A stretch of 7,216 nt of DNA, from positions 1 through 7,216 of the forward strand of contig WQRP01000080.1 in NCBI GenBank assembly GCA_009786675.1, written 5' to 3'. This DNA comes from Treponema sp. (GTDB taxonomy: Bacteria > Spirochaetota > Spirochaetia > Treponematales > Breznakiellaceae). The translations under genes and the position numbers were made by a program. Positions within the stretch are counted from its first letter, which is position 1; each line of letters starts with the position of its first letter. Below the pieces are notes generated by a model. It did not search any database. It saw nothing but the letters and a program-made list of their open reading frames with translations, and was not told the DNA's origin. Below, in pieces: positions 5,042-7,216 of the stretch.

Positions 5042-6721
5042 TTAAACGAGCAGGCTTTCCAGTCCCCGGTTCACGGCGGAAACCAGGGCCAGAACAGAGG
5101 CCATGGTAATGTCGTTGTGCACGCCGACGCCCCAAACGGGTTTGCCGGCCTTGTCGTGGATCTTCACGTAAGCCGCCGCCCTGGCGTCGGAATCGCTTTC
5201 CAGGGCGTGCTGGACGTAATCGACGAAACGGAATTCCAGTTCTGGCTTGCCCTGCCGCAGCGCGTGGCTTACCGCGTCCAGGGATCCGTTGCCCGTCCCG
5301 GTTAGCCCGTAACGCTCGCCCTTGAACGTAAGCGCCAGGTCGGCGACCGTCCTTTCCCCGTCCCGCCTCCAGTCCACGCCTTCCAGCGAAACCGGCGAAC
5401 GCACGTTGACGTAGCCGGAGGTAAACGCCTCCAGGATTTCCTGGGGGGTAAGCTCCTTGTGCGCCTTGTCGGAAACATCCTTTATGAAGTACCCAACCTC
5501 CGGCTTGAGTTCCCTAGGTAGGTGGTAGCCGAAGTTGTTTTCCAGGATGTACGAGATGCCGCCCTTTCCCGACTGGCTGTTTATGCGGATAACGTCCGTC
5601 TCGTATTCCCGGTTCACGTCGCCCGGATCCAGCGGCAGGTAAGGCACCGTCCAGGGTTTCTCCCCCTTTTCCTTCCGGTACTGCATCCCCTTGGCGATCG
5701 CGTCCTGGTGCGACCCGGAGAAGGCGGCGAAAACCAGTTCCCCGGCGTAGGGATGGCGCGGCCCCACCGGAAGCCCGGTCGCCTCCTCGTAAGTGCGCAC
5801 GATATGGGGCATGTCGGAAAGGTCGATCCCCGGATCCACCCCGTGGGTGTACAGGTTCAGCGCCAGGGTAACCAGATCCACGTTGCCCGTCCGCTCACCG
5901 TTGCCCAGGATAGTGCCCTCGACACGGTCGGCCCCGGCAAGCAGCCCCATCTCGGCGGCGGCGACCGCGGTTCCCCGGTCGTTGTGGGGATGCAGCGAGA
6001 TGATCACGTGCTCCCGGTATTTCAGGTTCCGGTTCATGTAGGCGACCTGCTGGGCGTAGACGTGGGGCATCGAGGCCTCCACCGTGGCCGGCAGGTTTAT
6101 GATCACCGGGCGCTCGGCGCAGGGCTTCCATACGTCGATCACCGCGTTGCATATCCTAAGGGCGAACTCCGGCTCCGTCCCCGTAAAGCTCTCTGGCGAG
6201 TACTCGAAGGCGAACTTCGTCTCGGGCATTTCCCCGGCGAGCTTGTCGAACAGCCTGGCTCCTTCCTCGGCGATGGCGATAATCTCGTCCTCCGACAGCT
6301 TGAAAACCTGCTGGCGCTGGGCCTGCGAGGTGGAGTTGTACAGGTGCACGATGGCTCTGGGCGCGCCCCTAATGGCGTCGAAGGTTTTTTCTATTATGTG
6401 CGCCCTGGACTGGGTAAGCACCTGGATGGTAACGTCGTCCGGGATAAGGTTCCCGTCGACAAGCGTTCGCATGAACGCATACTCGGTCTCGGACGCGGCG
6501 GGAAAGCCCACCTCGATCTCGTTGAACCCGATGCCCAGCAGGAATTTGTAGTAGGCGAGTTTTTCGTCCAGGCTCATGGGGGTAATAAGGGCCTGGTTGC
6601 CGTCCCGCAGATCGACGCTGCACCAGATTGGCGCCTTGGTGATCCGATCCTGTTTTACCCAGTCGGTATGTTCCCCCGGCGGCATGTAATACAAAGGGCC
6701 GTACTTTTCGACGTGTTTCAC
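5042..6721 (-). CDS. leuA: 2-isopropylmalate synthase, long (LeuA2-type) form
   Basis: This complete 559-residue cytosolic enzyme condenses acetyl-CoA with 2-oxoisovalerate to 2-isopropylmalate, the committed step of leucine synthesis. The N-terminal TIM barrel shows L38-R-D-G-N-Q43 (metal ligand D40), NLPATVE at 209-215, H244-P-H246-N-D-R-G (two metal His) and GNGERTGN at 273-280 (N280, metal ligand), followed by VDLVTLALNLY. Residues from about 425 to the end form the leucine-sensing regulatory domain, with the GTGNGSLDAVSHAL segment. Length and motifs match the long LeuA2 form rather than the short bacterial LeuA or citramalate synthase. The start is GTG at 6721, with AGGAGG (6730-6735) 8 bases upstream and the usual family N-terminus. 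Allosteric leucine feedback is expected. No terminator is seen at the 3' end, where the convergent lipoprotein gene stops three bases away. Confidence 0.97.
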   Translation of the reverse strand: MKHVEKYGPLYYMPPGEHTDWVKQDRITKAPIWCSVDLRDGNQALITPMSLDEKLAYYKFLLGIGFNEIEVGFPAASETEYAFMRTLVDGNLIPDDVTIQVLTQSRAHIIEKTFDAIRGAPRAIVHLYNSTSQAQRQQVFKLSEDEIIAIAEEGARLFDKLAGEMPETKFAFEYSPESFTGTEPEFALRICNAVIDVWKPCAERPVIINLPATVEASMPHVYAQQVAYMNRNLKYREHVIISLHPHNDRGTAVAAAEMGLLAGADRVEGTILGNGERTGNVDLVTLALNLYTHGVDPGIDLSDMPHIVRTYEEATGLPVGPRHPYAGELVFAAFSGSHQDAIAKGMQYRKEKGEKPWTVPYLPLDPGDVNREYETDVIRINSQSGKGGISYILENNFGYHLPRELKPEVGYFIKDVSDKAHKELTPQEILEAFTSGYVNVRSPVSLEGVDWRRDGERTVADLALTFKGERYGLTGTGNGSLDAVSHALRQGKPELEFRFVDYVQHALESDSDARAAAYVKIHDKAGKPVWGVGVHNDITMASVLALVSAVNRGLESLLV

Positions 6722-6746
6722 GTTTTTGTCCTCCTGCTAAAATTGG

Positions 6747-6773
6747 ACTTTACCACGTAAAGGCGGCTGTCAA
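6747..6773 (-). promoter_or_regulatory. leuA promoter with embedded operator-like palindrome
   Basis: On the minus strand a perfect TTGACA (-35, 6773-6768) is followed after 15 bases by TAAAGT (-10, 6752-6747). Overlapping the -10 and the adjacent spacer is a perfect palindrome, CTTTAC-CAC-GTAAAG (6748-6762). A protein bound there would block RNA polymerase, so a repressor site is the simplest reading. The leader is only about 20 bases long, so there is no room for a T-box or peptide attenuator. Confidence 0.5.
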
Positions 6774-6796
6774 CAAGGGGGGCGGAAACCTACCCC

Positions 6797-7216
6797 TTAG
6801 AGATAGGCATTAATCCCCTCGGCTTTTACGGAAAATCCCCCGGGGAATTTGCCGCAGGCATCGCAGGCCAGCATCGCGACCGCGATTAGGAGGGCACCGT
6901 TGCCCGGAAGGTAAAGCGGTAGGGCGTCGTCGCCGATCATTTGATTGTGCCCGTTTGCCAGGTAAGTGTTTTTTGGGCTTTCCATTAACAGTATGTCAAT
7001 CGCGTCCTTGTAGCGATCAAGGCGGCAGGCGGTCATGGCCATCATGGGGAAATCCCAGCCATAGAAAGTTGTTTTGTCCCAAACCGAAAGAACCCTGTCC
7101 AGGGTGGCCGACATAATTTCGCGATTGATTTTGTCACTGTTCAAAACACCGTACATTGCCAGCATGGAAGGGTGGTCGGTGTAAAAAGGCAGTTTGGAAA
7201 AAGTGTCGGGACAATT
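6797..7216 (-). CDS. GH65-like (alpha/alpha)6 glycoside hydrolase, C-terminal part (cut by window edge)
   Basis: The last 139 codons of a gene entering from the right edge; the frame is open through 7216, so the ATG at 7165 is internal. Visible landmarks are FYTDHPSMLAMYG, then TFYGWDFPMMAMTACRLDRY, SPKNTYLANGHN and LPLYLPGNGALLIAVAMLA. The GWDFP...MTA..L and LPGNG.LL..VAML patterns recur at the C-terminus of a large group of GH65-related or six-hairpin glycosidases whose substrates are mostly undefined; carbohydrate breakdown fits a gut spirochaete. The catalytic region is mostly outside the window, so substrate and exact family cannot be stated. It lies 75 bases upstream of leuA on the same strand, and no terminator is seen between them, so some read-through into leuA is possible although leuA has its own promoter. 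Confidence 0.7.
   Translation of the reverse strand, partial: NCPDTFSKLPFYTDHPSMLAMYGVLNSDKINREIMSATLDRVLSVWDKTTFYGWDFPMMAMTACRLDRYKDAIDILLMESPKNTYLANGHNQMIGDDALPLYLPGNGALLIAVAMLACDACGKFPGGFSVKAEGINAYL

Noticed and set aside
5522..6760. Plus-strand 412-codon open frame
   Set aside because: It is entirely antisense to leuA, whose motifs are unmistakable; the frame has no domain or start signals.
6722..6796. T-box riboswitch or attenuator upstream of leuA
   Set aside because: The gap is only 75 bases and holds a promoter; no T-box motif or antiterminator is visible.

Overview
The window reads as chromosomal DNA of a GC-rich spirochaete, most plausibly a gut-type Treponema relative. This rests on the mix of gene types (relaxed AFT[AG]C lipoboxes, a β-barrel-like outer-membrane protein, PD-(D/E)XK 'Rpn' transposase-family genes) rather than on any marker gene, so the taxonomic call is an inference. 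No rRNA, tRNA or CRISPR array was seen.

Layout. Both ends carry housekeeping genes on the minus strand. Positions 1-149 are the first 49 codons of the acetolactate synthase large subunit (ilvB). Positions 5042-6721 are a complete long-form 2-isopropylmalate synthase (leuA), and 6797-7216 is the C-terminal end of a GH65-like (alpha/alpha)6 glycosidase. ilvB and leuA are both branched-chain amino acid genes on the same strand, but about 4.9 kb of accessory DNA separates them.

The accessory block holds, from left to right: an intact-looking Rpn-family nuclease/transposase gene (+, 390-1229); a Cys-rich lipoprotein (-, 1338-2039); a large outer-membrane-type protein (-, 2178-3665); 563 bases without a convincing gene but rich in inverted repeats; an internally deleted remnant of another Rpn-family gene (-, 4229-4528); and a small Arg/Gly-rich lipoprotein (+, 4568-5038) that ends three bases from the leuA stop. 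The outer-membrane gene and the Cys-rich lipoprotein look like a two-gene operon for envelope components. The two Rpn-type sequences, in opposite orientations, flank this envelope pair and suggest that it was inserted or rearranged between ilv and leu genes.

The most striking observation is that the outer-membrane gene has a strong ribosome binding site, an ATG and a textbook signal peptide, yet carries an in-frame TAG at codon 20. That codon is the middle position of the AXA signal-peptidase motif (M-A-stop-A-Q). The frame then stays open for another 475 codons. This could be a fresh nonsense mutation, a sequencing error or suppressed/recoded amber. Other points worth a look are a perfect CTTTAC-CAC-GTAAAG palindrome inside the leuA promoter, CxC-rich clusters in the lipoprotein, a nested inverted-repeat element at 3876-3949, and an orphan terminator-like hairpin at 4139-4180.
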